Positions 9,499 through 18,594 of a stretch of DNA of 64,000 bases are shown here, one piece after another. Below the pieces are notes generated by a model, which did not search any database, was not told where the DNA came from, and saw only the letters and a list, made by a program, of their open reading frames with translations. This DNA is from Actinobacillus arthritidis (GTDB lineage Bacteria; Pseudomonadota; Gammaproteobacteria; Enterobacterales; Pasteurellaceae): contig NZ_CP103833.1 in assembly GCF_029774155.1 (NCBI RefSeq), positions 2,046,001 through 2,110,000 of the forward strand, given 5' to 3'. Each line of letters opens with the position of its first letter. The stretch's first letter is position 1. The position numbers were made by a program, and so were the translations under genes.

Positions 9499-10074
9499 TT
9501 ATCCCAATATTTCTCTGCAATTTTGCTCAACTTTCCGTAAGATGTCAGCATAATCTGTGCTTTTTAGTCCAATATCGCCAAAGTAATGGATTCTGATGTC
9601 TTCAATACCGCAAAATTGAAAGATGCCTTTTCCTAACGTATCATCAAGTGATTTTAAAAAGCCCTTATGTGCATATTTTACATTGCTATTACCAAGCGTC
9701 ACAAATTGCTGGATCTTTTTACCTTTGAGTAAGCCGATACTTTCAATTTCACCATTTTGATAAGCAAATCCATAACTTAGCACGCGGTCTAAGTAACCTT
9801 TTAATATTGCCGGAAAGCCCATCCACCACAGTGGGTAAATCAAGGTAATGACATCGGCTTGTTGCCAATATCGGTGTTCGATTTGGATTTCTGTCGGGTA
9901 CTGGCTGGTGAGACTGGACTGAAATTCTTGCCAAGCTAAGTTCGGATCAAACTTTAGTTGATATAAATCCCGTACGATAACTTGATGATCTTGGCTTGCT
10001 TGAACGACTTGCGAAAGAATCGCATGGTTAAAACTTTGCGGATTTGGATGTGCATAAATAATCAGATGGTTCAT
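9499..10074 (-). CDS. NAD(P)H-dependent quinone oxidoreductase (flavodoxin-like fold)
   Basis: 191 residues of the NQO1/KefF/YwrO superfamily, which reduce quinones by two electrons using FMN or FAD. The N-terminal flavin phosphate loop is HLIIYAHPNPQSFNHAI. The second flavin contact, IYPLWWMGFPAILKGYLDRVLS, spans roughly residues 78-99 and is typical of the family. There is no partner Kef channel gene nearby, so it is a soluble cytoplasmic enzyme rather than a clear channel subunit. It is divergent from the nap operon. The exact substrate cannot be read. Confidence 0.85.
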   Translation of the reverse strand: MNHLIIYAHPNPQSFNHAILSQVVQASQDHQVIVRDLYQLKFDPNLAWQEFQSSLTSQYPTEIQIEHRYWQQADVITLIYPLWWMGFPAILKGYLDRVLSYGFAYQNGEIESIGLLKGKKIQQFVTLGNSNVKYAHKGFLKSLDDTLGKGIFQFCGIEDIRIHYFGDIGLKSTDYADILRKVEQNCREILG

Positions 10075-10155
10075 CTTATTTCTCAGCTAAATAATAACGG
10101 TTCCTAATTATCGCTAAAATCTTGCTTTACATACAAAACTTCCTTTAATTATTCT

Positions 10156-10169
10156 TTGATAATAATCAA
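10156..10169. promoter_or_regulatory. FNR box upstream of napF
   Basis: TTGATAATAATCAA matches the FNR consensus TTGAT-N4-ATCAA exactly. It lies about 110 bases upstream of the napF start, so anaerobic activation of nap is expected. I looked for NarP-type heptamers and found only an imperfect candidate near 10195. Confidence 0.85.
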
Positions 10170-10273
10170 TTTTTCCTGCCGTTCCTCTGTAAATACCTCC
10201 TTTGAGTAATAAAAGCAGACCAGTAAAAATCGGATAATGCCGACCATTTAATTAGACTTGTAGTGGGGATGTT

Positions 10274-10804
10274 TTGTCCGATTTTAGCCAACAATCTTTA
10301 CCTCGGCGCAGTTTTTTACGTGGTCATTTTTTAAATGTGTTACAAACGGAACAGGTAAAGCAACAAGGACATCATGCGATTCGCCCACCTTGGACAAATC
10401 TTGCAGATTTTTATCAAAAATGCACCGCTTGTAATAACTGCATATCTGCTTGCGAAACTCAAATTATCATCAAAGGTGCCGGCGGTTATCCGGAAATAGA
10501 TTTCAGCCGCGGCGAATGTACCTTTTGCCAAGCCTGTGTGCAAAGCTGTGAAGCAGATGTATTTTTGCCGATCACAGCAGAGCCTTGGACGCATAAAGTG
10601 GAAGTGCAAGACAGTTGTTTATTAAAACAACGTGTTGAGTGTCGTTCTTGCGGTGATAGTTGTGAAAGCCGAGCCATTCGTTTTCGTCCAGCATTGGGCG
10701 GAATTGCAAATTTAGTGCTAGATTTGACCGTTTGTAACGGTTGTGGTGCTTGCTTGAGTGTCTGTCCAACCAAAGCGATAAAAATTTTTAGCCCCCCTCT
10801 TTGA
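10274..10804 (+). CDS. napF: ferredoxin-type protein NapF
   Basis: 176 residues. Start TTG at 10274, with GTGGGGA upstream; it gives the expected SDFSQQSLPRRSFLRG. The out-of-frame ATG at 10269 is not used. Four cysteine groups for 4Fe-4S binding are visible: CTACNNCISAC, CTFCQACVQSC, CRSCGDSCES and CNGCGACLSVCP. NapF is a cytoplasmic iron-sulfur protein that interacts with NapA during maturation. First gene of the nap operon. Its last codons and stop (SPPL, TGA) lie inside the palindromic repeat that fills the napF-napD gap, so the native C-terminus seems to have been replaced. Confidence 0.93.
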   Translation: MSDFSQQSLPRRSFLRGHFLNVLQTEQVKQQGHHAIRPPWTNLADFYQKCTACNNCISACETQIIIKGAGGYPEIDFSRGECTFCQACVQSCEADVFLPITAEPWTHKVEVQDSCLLKQRVECRSCGDSCESRAIRFRPALGGIANLVLDLTVCNGCGACLSVCPTKAIKIFSPPL

Positions 10805-10882
10805 AAAAGAGGGGCTGGGGGAGATTTTAAGGATCTTCAATATCGTACAAATCTCCCCTAACTCCTCTTTACTAAATGGGGG
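10792..10882. repeat. paired palindromic repeat, copy 1 (napF-napD)
   Basis: Left unit CCCCTCTTTGAAAAAGAGGGG, then CTGGGGGAGATTT; about 30 bases of spacer; then AAATCTCCCC, TAAC and a right unit CTCCTCTTTACTAAATGGGG. The two units are inverted copies of each other, and each is itself a hairpin. The left edge supplies the napF stop codon. Confidence 0.9.
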
Positions 10883-10902
10883 AATAATGTAGAGATAATA
10901 TA

Positions 10903-11166
10903 ATGAGTAATTTTGATTTAGATAAAAACTGGTATGTTTGTAGCCTTGTTGTGCAAGCAAAACCAGCGAAACTAGAGCAAGTGAAAGCGGACATTTTAAC
11001 GATTCCTTATGCGGAAATTCACGGTGAAAAAGCTGAAGAAGGCAAATTAGTGGTCACGCTAGAAAGTGACAGACAGCTTGCACTTGCCGATTTAATCGAT
11101 CAGGTAAAAGACATTAGTGGCGTGATTGTCGTATCACTGATTTCAAATTACCTTGATGAAAAGTAA
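10903..11166 (+). CDS. napD: chaperone NapD
   Basis: 87 residues. NapD binds the twin-arginine signal peptide of NapA and holds back its export until the molybdenum cofactor is loaded. The protein shows the small ferredoxin-like alpha-beta fold of the family: WYVCSLVVQAKPAKLEQV, then the central EIHGEKAEEGKLVVTLES. It is separated from napF and napA by two copies of the palindromic repeat, yet order and strand keep the operon intact. The ribosome site is weak (GAGATAATATA), and the repeat hairpin directly upstream could affect translation. Confidence 0.93.
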   Translation: MSNFDLDKNWYVCSLVVQAKPAKLEQVKADILTIPYAEIHGEKAEEGKLVVTLESDRQLALADLIDQVKDISGVIVVSLISNYLDEK

Positions 11167-11172
11167 ATAGAC

Positions 11173-11276
11173 TCCCCCTCTTCGATAAAGAGGGGGCTGG
11201 GGGAGGTGTTACAAGCGGTAATTTTACTCCGATTTTTTACAAATCTCCCCCTAACCCCTCTTTACTAAAGAGGGGA
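11173..11276. repeat. paired palindromic repeat, copy 2 (napD-napA)
   Basis: Same two inverted hairpin units as copy 1; the right unit CCCCTCTTTACTAAAGAGGGG is perfect. The spacer between the units carries a full uptake signal, ACAAGCGGT (11210-11218). Confidence 0.9.
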
Positions 11277-11317
11277 ATAGATTTTTTAATTTAATCATAA
11301 ATGTGGGACATTAAATT

Positions 11318-13803
11318 ATGGAACTCAATCGTAGAGATTTTATGAAAGCAAACGCAGCAATCGTCGCGATGCATCGCAGCAGGAATGACAATTCCTGTCA
11401 AAAATGTTTATGCTCGCTGATGACGGTATTAAATGGGACAAAGCGCCATGCCGTTTCTGCGGTACGGGTTGTAGTGTACTTGTCGGTACTAAAGACGGTC
11501 GTGTTGTTGCAACGCAAGGTGACCCGGATGCAGAAGTAAACCGTGGTTTAAACTGTATCAAAGGTTACTTCTTATCCAAAATTATGTACGGTGCAGACCG
11601 TGTACAAACGCCTTTGTTACGTATGAAAGACGGTAAATTCCATAAAGAAGGTGATTTCACACCGGTTTCTTGGGATCAAGCTTTCAGCATTATGGCGGAA
11701 AAAGTTAAAGCGACTTTAAAAGCGAAAGGCGGTAATGCGGTAGGTATGTTCTCATCAGGCCAAACCACCATTTTTGAAGGTGTCGCGAAAGTAAAACTTT
11801 GGAAAGCCGGCTTACGTTCTAACACAATCGACCCGAATGCACGTCACTGTATGGCGTCTGCGGCAGTTGCGTTTATGCGTACCTTTGGTATGGATGAACC
11901 GATGGGTTGTTATAACGACATTGAGAAAACCGATGCATTCGTGCTTTGGGGTTCAAATATGGCGGAAATGCACCCGATTTTATGGAGCCGTATTTCTGAT
12001 CGCCGTTTATCTGACGATAAAGTAAAAGTCGTAGTAATGTCCACTTTTGAACATCGTTCGTTTGAACTTGCGGATACACCGATTATCTTCAAACCACATT
12101 CGGATTTAGCGATTCTTAACTATATTGCAAACTATATTATCCAAAACGATAAAGTTAACTGGGATTTCGTGAATAAACACACCAAGTTCAAACGTGGTGA
12201 AACCGACATCGGTTACGGTTTACGTCCGGAACATCCGCTCCAACAAGCGGCTAAAAATGCAAAAACCGCAGGTAAAATGCACGATTCCGATTTTGAAGAG
12301 TTTAAGAAAATCGTTGCACCTTATACATTAGAAAAAGCACACGAAATTTCAGGCGTGCCGAAAGATCAGCTAGAAACTTTAGCGAAAATGTATGCGGATC
12401 CAGAACAAAAACTGGTTTCTTACTGGACGATGGGCTTTAACCAACATACACGTGGTGTGTGGGTTAACCATATGATTTATAACGTACATTTATTGACGGG
12501 TAAAATCTCAACACCGGGTTGTGGTCCGTTCTCATTAACCGGTCAGCCGTCAGCTTGTGGTACAGCACGTGAAGTGGGTACTTTCGTACATCGTTTACCG
12601 GCAGATATGGTGGTAACTAACCCGAAACACGTTGAGATCGTAGAAAAAGCGTGGAAATTGCCAAAAGGCACAATTCCAACTGTACCGGGCTTCCCGGCAG
12701 TACAGCAAAGCCGTGCATTAAAAGACGGTAAACTGAATTTCTTATGGCAACTTTGTACCAACAATATGCAAGGTGGCCCGAATATTAATGAAGAAATTTT
12801 CCCGGGTTGGCGTAACCCTGAAAACTTTATCGTGGTTTCAGATCCGTATCCATCTGTAAGTGCGGTTGCGGCGGACTTAATTCTTCCAACTTGTATGTGG
12901 GTAGAAAAAGAAGGTGCTTACGGTAATGCGGAACGCCGTACCCAATTCTGGCGTCAGCAAGTGAAAGGCCCGGGCGAATCTCGTTCAGATTTATGGCAAA
13001 TTGTTGAGTTCTCAAAATACTTCAAAACGGATGAAGTATGGGGCGAAGAACTGTTAGCGCAAATGCCGGAATACCGTGGTAAAACTCTTTATGAAGTGCT
13101 TTACCTCAACGGTGAAGTAAACAAATATAAAGTGCCGACTAACGTGCCGGGTTATATCAATGATGAAGCGGAGCACTTCGGTTTCTACTTACAAAAAGGT
13201 TTATTTGAAGAGTATGCACAATTCGGTCGTGGTCACGGTCACGATTTAGCGGATTTCGATACTTACCACCAAGTACGTGGTTTACGTTGGCCGGTAGTTG
13301 ACGGTAAAGAAACCTTATGGCGTTACCGTGAAGGCTTTGACCCGTATGTGAAAGCTGGCGAAGGTGTATCGTTCTACGGTTATCCGGATAAGAAAGCGAT
13401 CATCTTAGGCGTACCTTACGAAGCACCTGCAGAAAGTCCGGATGAAGAATACGATTTATGGCTATGTACCGGTCGTGTACTTGAACATTGGCATACCGGT
13501 ACGATGACACGTCGTGTGCCGGAATTACACCGTTCGTTCCCGAACAACTTATGTTGGATGCACCCGACAGATGCGAAAAAACGTGGTTTACGTCACGGTG
13601 ACAAAGTGAAATTAATTACCCGCCGTGGTGAGATGATTACCCACTTAGATACACGTGGTCGTAACAAGTGTCCGGAAGGCTTAATTTACACGACCTTCTT
13701 CGATGCCGGTCAGTTGGCCAATAAATTAGTGTTAGATGCGACAGACCCGATTTCAGGTGAGACAGACTTCAAGAAATGTGCGGTTAAAGTGGTTAAGGCG
13801 TAA
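11318..13803 (+). pseudogene. napA: periplasmic nitrate reductase catalytic subunit NapA, frameshifted in the signal peptide
   Basis: NapA reduces nitrate to nitrite in the periplasm with a Mo-bis-MGD cofactor and one 4Fe-4S cluster. The start MELNRRDFMKANAAI carries the twin-arginine motif. Two one-base insertions, near 11360-11372 and near 11413 (gctcgctgat), shift the frame; the main frame then runs 11404-13803. Corrected length is about 827 residues, normal for NapA. The cluster motif [10 protein letters not shown] and the molybdenum-ligand cysteine in [18 protein letters not shown] are intact. Because only the signal peptide is hit and nothing else has decayed, sequence error is likely. 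If real, export to the periplasm would be lost. Confidence 0.95.
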
Positions 13804-13809
13804 TTATAG

Positions 13810-13902
13810 CCCCCCTCTTTGAAAAAGAGGGGCTGGGGGAGATTTTAAAGAATTTAAATATCGTACAAATCTCCCCTAACCCCTCTTTACTAAAGAGGGG
13901 GA
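13810..13902. repeat. paired palindromic repeat, copy 3 (napA-napG)
   Basis: Nearly identical to copy 1 over its whole length, including the spacer segment TATCGTACAAATCTCCCC, which suggests recent duplication of one from the other. Confidence 0.9.
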
Positions 13903-13956
13903 TAAGATAAGTGGAAAGTTGTTTGAATTTCAACCACTTATAAAAAGGATACTACT

Positions 13957-14862
13957 ATGAAACTTGACCCAAATCGCCGTCAATTTTTGAAAAATGCGAC
14001 CAGAACGGCGACCGGTATTTGCGGTGTTGGTGTGATTCTCGGATTACAGCAACAACAAGCAAATGCAAAAGAAGGTGTAGCGCTTCGTCCACCGGGTGCA
14101 TTACCTGAAAAAGACTTTTTAGCGGCTTGTACCCGCTGTGGACAATGCGTACAGGCTTGTCCGTACGATATGTTGCATTTGGCTAGCCTAATTTCGCCAA
14201 TGGAAGCCGGTACGCCTTATTTCGTGGCACGTGATAAGCCTTGTGAAATGTGCGTTGATATTCCTTGTATGAACGCTTGCCCAAGCGGTGCATTGAGTGA
14301 GGAACTCACCGATATCAATGATGCTCGCATGGGATTAGCCGTATTGCTTGACCACGAAACTTGCTTGAACTGGCAAGGTTTACGCTGTGATGTTTGTTAT
14401 CGCGTTTGTCCATTAGTCGATAAAGCGATTACGTTAGAGCGTATCCACAACGACAGAACCAATATTCACGCTAAATTAATTCCGACAGTCCATTCCGATG
14501 CTTGCACCGGTTGTGGGAAGTGTGAACAGGCTTGTGTACTAGAAGAAGCGACAATCAAAGTGTTACCGATGGATCTCGCCAAAGGGTTACTAGGCAGACA
14601 TTACCGCTTAGGTTGGAAAGAAAAACAAAATGCCGGTAAGGCGTTATTGGAAGATCAACATCCGGACGGTTTACGTCCTGCGTTAGATGCGCGTATGCCG
14701 GAAGGAATGAGCGAACCGACTTACCAATTTATGCAGGTTCAGCCGAATCAGAAAGTCGCAACGCCAAATCGTGCCACTTACGATTACGTACCGAAATCAA
14801 CCACGGTGCCGGAAGCGGAGCATTTCCCTAACTTAGATTTAAACATTAAGGGGGTGAAATAA
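13957..14862 (+). CDS. napG: quinol dehydrogenase ferredoxin subunit NapG
   Basis: 301 residues. It begins with a twin-arginine signal ([13 protein letters not shown]) followed by a hydrophobic stretch ending near QANA, so it is a periplasmic or membrane-anchored iron-sulfur protein. Four 4Fe-4S groups are visible, including [35 protein letters not shown] and [11 protein letters not shown]. With NapH it passes electrons from quinol to NapC/NapB. The stop overlaps the napH start region (14862), so the two are translationally coupled, and this is one of the two internal nap junctions without a repeat. Confidence 0.94.
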   Translation: MKLDPNRRQFLKNATRTATGICGVGVILGLQQQQANAKEGVALRPPGALPEKDFLAACTRCGQCVQACPYDMLHLASLISPMEAGTPYFVARDKPCEMCVDIPCMNACPSGALSEELTDINDARMGLAVLLDHETCLNWQGLRCDVCYRVCPLVDKAITLERIHNDRTNIHAKLIPTVHSDACTGCGKCEQACVLEEATIKVLPMDLAKGLLGRHYRLGWKEKQNAGKALLEDQHPDGLRPALDARMPEGMSEPTYQFMQVQPNQKVATPNRATYDYVPKSTTVPEAEHFPNLDLNIKGVK

Positions 14863-15755
14863 TGGCTGAAGTGAAATACGTATCGAATAAACCTAAGGAT
14901 GCAGGGCTTGAGGCTCGACAAAAATTAGGCTGGTGGCGAGCTTATCGCTTTCTCATTCTGCGTCGTTTGAGCCAATTAAGCATTATCTTAATGTTTTTAA
15001 GCGGACCGCTTTGGAATGTTTGGATCTTAAAAGGTAACTATAGCGGCAGTATGCTGTTTGATAGCGTGCCAATGAGCGATCCGCTAATGACGGCAGAAAG
15101 CCTAGCGACCGGTTACCTACCGGAATGGACAACGGTTTTAGGCGCCCTGATTATCGTGGCATTTTATGCGATTGTGGCAAGTAAAGCCTTTTGCAGTTGG
15201 GTTTGCCCAATGAATATTGTGACGGATACTGCCGCATGGTTAAGACGTAAATTAGGGATTCGCCAAAGTGCGAAAATCTCGCGTAATTTACGTTATGCGA
15301 TTTTAGCGATGATTTTAGTCGGCAGTGCTATCTCGGGAACGTTATTGTGGGAGTGGATTAACCCGGTTGTCGCATTAGGACGAGTATTTGTTTACGGTTT
15401 AGGTGCAACAATATGGTTAGTCGCGGTTATTTTCCTATTTGACTTATTAGTAGTCGAACACGGTTGGTGCGGACATTTATGCCCAATCGGTGCAACTTAT
15501 GCCTTGATTGGTGCGAAAAGTGTCGTAAAAGTAAATGTCGTAGATCGTAACCGTTGTGACCGCTGTATGGATTGTTACAACGTATGTCCGGAACCTCAAG
15601 TATTAAGAGTTCCATTACACGGTAAACCGGAAGACAGCACAGTCGTCCTATCGAAAGACTGTATTAGTCGCGGACGTTGTATCGATGTGTGTGCAGAGAA
15701 AGTCTTTGCATTCGGTACACGCTTTCAAGGCAGTATTGAAGTGAAAAATGTTTAA
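14862..15755 (+). CDS. napH: quinol dehydrogenase membrane subunit NapH
   Basis: 297 residues with about four membrane helices (around residues 35-55, 85-110, 145-165 and 170-195). Two CxxxCP motifs (CSWVCP, CGHLCP) sit at membrane edges, and two 4Fe-4S groups lie in the cytoplasmic tail (CDRCMDCYNVCPEP and CISRGRCIDVC). NapH takes electrons from menaquinol or ubiquinol and works with NapG. The start overlaps napG by one base. The stop is followed after 5 bases by repeat copy 4. Confidence 0.94.
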   Translation: MAEVKYVSNKPKDAGLEARQKLGWWRAYRFLILRRLSQLSIILMFLSGPLWNVWILKGNYSGSMLFDSVPMSDPLMTAESLATGYLPEWTTVLGALIIVAFYAIVASKAFCSWVCPMNIVTDTAAWLRRKLGIRQSAKISRNLRYAILAMILVGSAISGTLLWEWINPVVALGRVFVYGLGATIWLVAVIFLFDLLVVEHGWCGHLCPIGATYALIGAKSVVKVNVVDRNRCDRCMDCYNVCPEPQVLRVPLHGKPEDSTVVLSKDCISRGRCIDVCAEKVFAFGTRFQGSIEVKNV

Positions 15756-15760
15756 CAAAA

Positions 15761-15878
15761 CTCCCCTCTTTGAAAAAGAGGGGCAGGGGGAGATTTAAGA
15801 ATCTCAAATTTACAAAAATTTGGCGGATATCCACCGCTTGTAAAATCTCCCTTAACCCCTCTTTACTAAAGAGGGAGA
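15761..15878. repeat. paired palindromic repeat, copy 4 (napH-napB)
   Basis: Same inverted units, with a longer spacer that carries an uptake signal in reverse orientation (ACCGCTTGT, 15833-15841). The right unit ends GAGGGAGA. Confidence 0.88.
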
Positions 15879-15918
15879 TTTATAACCCTTTTTAATTTTT
15901 AAAACGGAGTGATTTAAC

Positions 15919-16344
15919 ATGAGAAAATATCTCACCCTCTTATTGACCGCTTTGGCGGGTTTTGCCGTGGCGGAAACGCAGGTGGCAAAAAGTATTGATA
16001 GCACAGTGGAAAGTGTTGCCCCTGCTTATACCAATGCACAGAAAGATGCAGGCAACATTCCTGTAACTTTCCCTTACCAACCACCGCTTGTGCCGCACAG
16101 TATTCGTGGTTTACAAGTAACGAAAAATACCAACCAATGTTTAGGTTGTCACAGCCCTGAAGTTGCGCCGACAACCGGTGCGACACGTGTGCCGGCAAGC
16201 CACTTTATGGATCGTGACGGTAAACCGACGGAAGGAACTTCACCACGTCGTTACTTCTGCCTACAGTGCCACGTACAACAAACGGACGTAAATCCGATTA
16301 TTCAAAACAAATTTGACACGATTCGTCAAACACAAGCTAAATAA
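15919..16344 (+). CDS. napB: periplasmic nitrate reductase cytochrome subunit NapB
   Basis: 141 residues with a Sec signal peptide (MRKYLTLLLTALAGFAVA). NapB is the dihaem electron donor to NapA. Two CxxCH haem sites are present, CLGCH near residue 75 and CLQCH near residue 115, plus histidines suited to axial ligation (VPHSIRG, ASHFMD). An AACGGAG ribosome site precedes the start. The next gene, napC, begins 8 bases after the stop, without a repeat. Confidence 0.95.
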   Translation: MRKYLTLLLTALAGFAVAETQVAKSIDSTVESVAPAYTNAQKDAGNIPVTFPYQPPLVPHSIRGLQVTKNTNQCLGCHSPEVAPTTGATRVPASHFMDRDGKPTEGTSPRRYFCLQCHVQQTDVNPIIQNKFDTIRQTQAK

Positions 16345-16352
16345 GGAGAAAG

Positions 16353-16970
16353 GTGATGATTAAGAAATTTTGGAACTGGTTCCGTACGCCGAGCAAAATG
16401 GTCGCCGGTACACTCATTATCATTTCTGCGATTGGCGGTATTTTAGCGTGGGGCGGTTTTAACCAAGGCTTAGAGCATACCAATACCGAACAATTCTGTT
16501 CAGACTGTCATATGAATGACGTTGTGCCTGAATATCGTGCTTCGGCTCACTATTCAAACCGTAGTGGTGTAAAAGCAATTTGTTCAGACTGTCACGTACC
16601 ACACGAATTCCTTGATAAGTGGAAACGTAAAATCATCGCTTCAAAAGAAGTGTATGCACACTTTACCGGTAAAGTGGATACTAAAGAAAAATTTGAAGCA
16701 CATCGTTTAGAAATGGCGGAACGTGAATGGGCGCGTATGAAAGCTAACGATTCTCAAGAGTGCCGTAACTGTCATAACTTTGAAGATATGGACTTTACTC
16801 AACAGAAAACCGTGGCACAACAAATGCACGCAATGGCACAAGAGCAAGGCAAAACCTGTATCGACTGTCATAAAGGTATTGCACACAACCTTCCGCATAT
16901 GGAAAAAGTTCAAAAAAGTTTTATTCCTGAAGATATGTTGAAAAAAGAACAAAAAACCGAAGGTAAATAA
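16353..16970 (+). CDS. napC: tetrahaem cytochrome c NapC
   Basis: 205 residues of the NapC/NirT family. One N-terminal membrane anchor (about residues 16-36) is followed by four CxxCH haem sites: CSDCH twice, CRNCH and CIDCH. It oxidises membrane quinol and reduces NapB. GGAGAAAGGTG lies directly upstream of the ATG. Last gene of napFDAGHBC; a strong terminator follows. Having both NapC and NapGH means two quinol entry routes, as in E. coli and H. influenzae. Confidence 0.95.
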   Translation: MMIKKFWNWFRTPSKMVAGTLIIISAIGGILAWGGFNQGLEHTNTEQFCSDCHMNDVVPEYRASAHYSNRSGVKAICSDCHVPHEFLDKWKRKIIASKEVYAHFTGKVDTKEKFEAHRLEMAEREWARMKANDSQECRNCHNFEDMDFTQQKTVAQQMHAMAQEQGKTCIDCHKGIAHNLPHMEKVQKSFIPEDMLKKEQKTEGK

Positions 16971-16977
16971 ATCTAAA

Positions 16978-17013
16978 ACAAAGAGCTGAAGTAAATACTT
17001 CAGCTCTTTGTTC
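16978..17013. terminator. terminator of the nap operon
   Basis: AACAAAGAGCTGAAG pairs perfectly with CTTCAGCTCTTTGTT around a 6-base loop, between convergent napC and the DUF406 gene. Confidence 0.85.
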
Positions 17014-17027
17014 ATCTAAAGATCGAA

Positions 17028-17321
17028 TTACCTAACAGCCATTTGGAATAAAGCCACTTCCGCCTGACAACTAAATTCAATCTGCATTTGCATTAAAAAA
17101 CCGTCTTCAATCGGGCTAATACTGTGCTGAATTGTACAGGCTTCAGTTTCCACTGATTTTGCTTTTTCTGTGAAAAATTTGACCGCTTGTTGTGCTTGAT
17201 CTTCGTTATCGTAGACTGCCTCAAAAGCAATTTGGCGATCGCTATTATCTAGCATTGAATCGCCTTTCAGTTTACACATATTATGGGCTTCTGCCGCTTT
17301 TTGTTGCATCGTTTTGTGCAT
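17028..17321 (-). CDS. DUF406 family protein (YfcZ/YiiS-like)
   Basis: 97 residues, matching the YfcZ/YiiS family of small cytoplasmic proteins of unknown function. Family stretches AFEAVYDNEDQAQQAVKFF and the C-terminal QIEFSCQAEVALFQM are visible. It lies 16 bases downstream of the old yellow enzyme gene on the same strand and probably shares its transcript. No catalytic residues can be proposed. Family assignment is fairly confident; the function is unknown. Confidence 0.82.
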   Translation of the reverse strand: MHKTMQQKAAEAHNMCKLKGDSMLDNSDRQIAFEAVYDNEDQAQQAVKFFTEKAKSVETEACTIQHSISPIEDGFLMQMQIEFSCQAEVALFQMAVR

Positions 17322-17337
17322 AAATATCTCTCTATTG

Positions 17338-18477
17338 TTATCTATCTAACGGTTGCCAATCTTGACCTTTTATTGGCGGTAACCAAGCGCCACCTTGTAC
17401 ACATAAATCCCATAAAATCCCGAAGATACCATATTGATCTGCTTTATTTGGATCTAATTCTGTTACGATTTCCGTTTCACGTCCTTGTTTGATTAAGGTT
17501 GCAATCGTCGGGTTAATCATTACGGTTTTACCTAATGCGATAAATTCCGCCCAACCGGTATTAAACGCTTGTGCAATTTGTTCTGCAGTGAATAAATTAC
17601 CGACACCGATAAGTGGTAATTTACCGGCGATACGTTCGTGAATTAATTGCATACGTGTCATGCTTGTATCTGCACCACGGCGTACTTTTTTATCAAATTC
17701 ATGCAGAGAAATGTGTAAATATTGCAACGGTTTTGTTGTAAGTGCATCAATTAATGCAAAAGTGTCTTGCATAGTTAAGCCTAACTCTTCCGGTTCTTCT
17801 GGAGAGAAGCGATAACCGATAATAAAATCCGATTTTGCCGCTTTTTGCTTTTCAGCAATCACCGCATCAACAACCGCTAATGGGAAACGCATACGTTTTT
17901 CACGTGAGCCACCCCATTCATCTTCACGACGGTTGGAGTGACCGGAATAGAACTGCTGAATTAAATAGTTATTCGCACCGTGGATTTCCACTCCATCAAA
18001 ACCTGCTTCAATCGCTAATGCGGTGGCATTGGCAAACGCAGCAATTAATGATTCGATTTCAGCCACGGTTGCCGCACGTGTACCGGTTTCTTCATCGGTA
18101 CTTGCTGAGATTTTATCTTTACCGTTCAGTAGCTCGGTTAATGCCAATTTACCGCCGTGATGAATTTGTAGAATTGCCTTCGCACCTTGTGCTTTAATCA
18201 GATCCGCTGTTTTTTTCAAACTTGGTAATTGAGCGGTATGAATTGCTTCCGGCTGACCGTGGAACGCTTTACCGCCATCTTGTACCAAGGTAGCGGCTAA
18301 AATAAACATCCCGATATCGCCGGCACGGCTTTCGATAAATTTCTGTTCATTTTGACCTAAAGTGCCGTCTGGATTTGAACCGAAGTGTGTCATCGGTGCA
18401 ACGACTAAACGGTTTTTAATCTCAACACCGTTATTTAATTGATAGCTTTCAAATAATGGGGAAAATTTAGGATTCAT
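17338..18477 (-). CDS. NADH:flavin oxidoreductase, old yellow enzyme family
   Basis: 379 residues forming one FMN-binding TIM barrel. Visible family features are the N-terminal NRLVVAPMTHFGSN, the substrate-anchoring histidine-asparagine pair in EIHGANNYLIQQF, the conserved NRREDEWGGS segment, and the phosphate-binding region around LIGVGNLFTAEQ. Members reduce activated alkenes with NAD(P)H; the natural substrate is unknown. It lacks the Fe-S domain of 2,4-dienoyl-CoA reductases. The gene leads a two-gene unit with the DUF406 protein and is divergent from an aldo/keto reductase gene. Confidence 0.9.
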   Translation of the reverse strand: MNPKFSPLFESYQLNNGVEIKNRLVVAPMTHFGSNPDGTLGQNEQKFIESRAGDIGMFILAATLVQDGGKAFHGQPEAIHTAQLPSLKKTADLIKAQGAKAILQIHHGGKLALTELLNGKDKISASTDEETGTRAATVAEIESLIAAFANATALAIEAGFDGVEIHGANNYLIQQFYSGHSNRREDEWGGSREKRMRFPLAVVDAVIAEKQKAAKSDFIIGYRFSPEEPEELGLTMQDTFALIDALTTKPLQYLHISLHEFDKKVRRGADTSMTRMQLIHERIAGKLPLIGVGNLFTAEQIAQAFNTGWAEFIALGKTVMINPTIATLIKQGRETEIVTELDPNKADQYGIFGILWDLCVQGGAWLPPIKGQDWQPLDR

Positions 18478-18594
18478 TTTGCTTTCCTTCTAGTTAATAA
18501 AACGGAATTAATAAAGTTTGTGTAAAAAATAGATCATAGTCCAAATAGGAGTAAAATCCAAATAACGAATGAAACTTACCCATAAGGAGTGAAT

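Noticed and set aside
10190..10215. NarP/NarL heptamer pair upstream of napF
   Set aside because: TACCTCC and a following GAGTA resemble half-sites, but the spacing is one base off the 7-2-7 layout, so I left it unannotated.
10792..15878. CRISPR array
   Set aside because: The nap repeats are far apart, separated by genes, palindromic and paired, without short regular spacers or cas genes.
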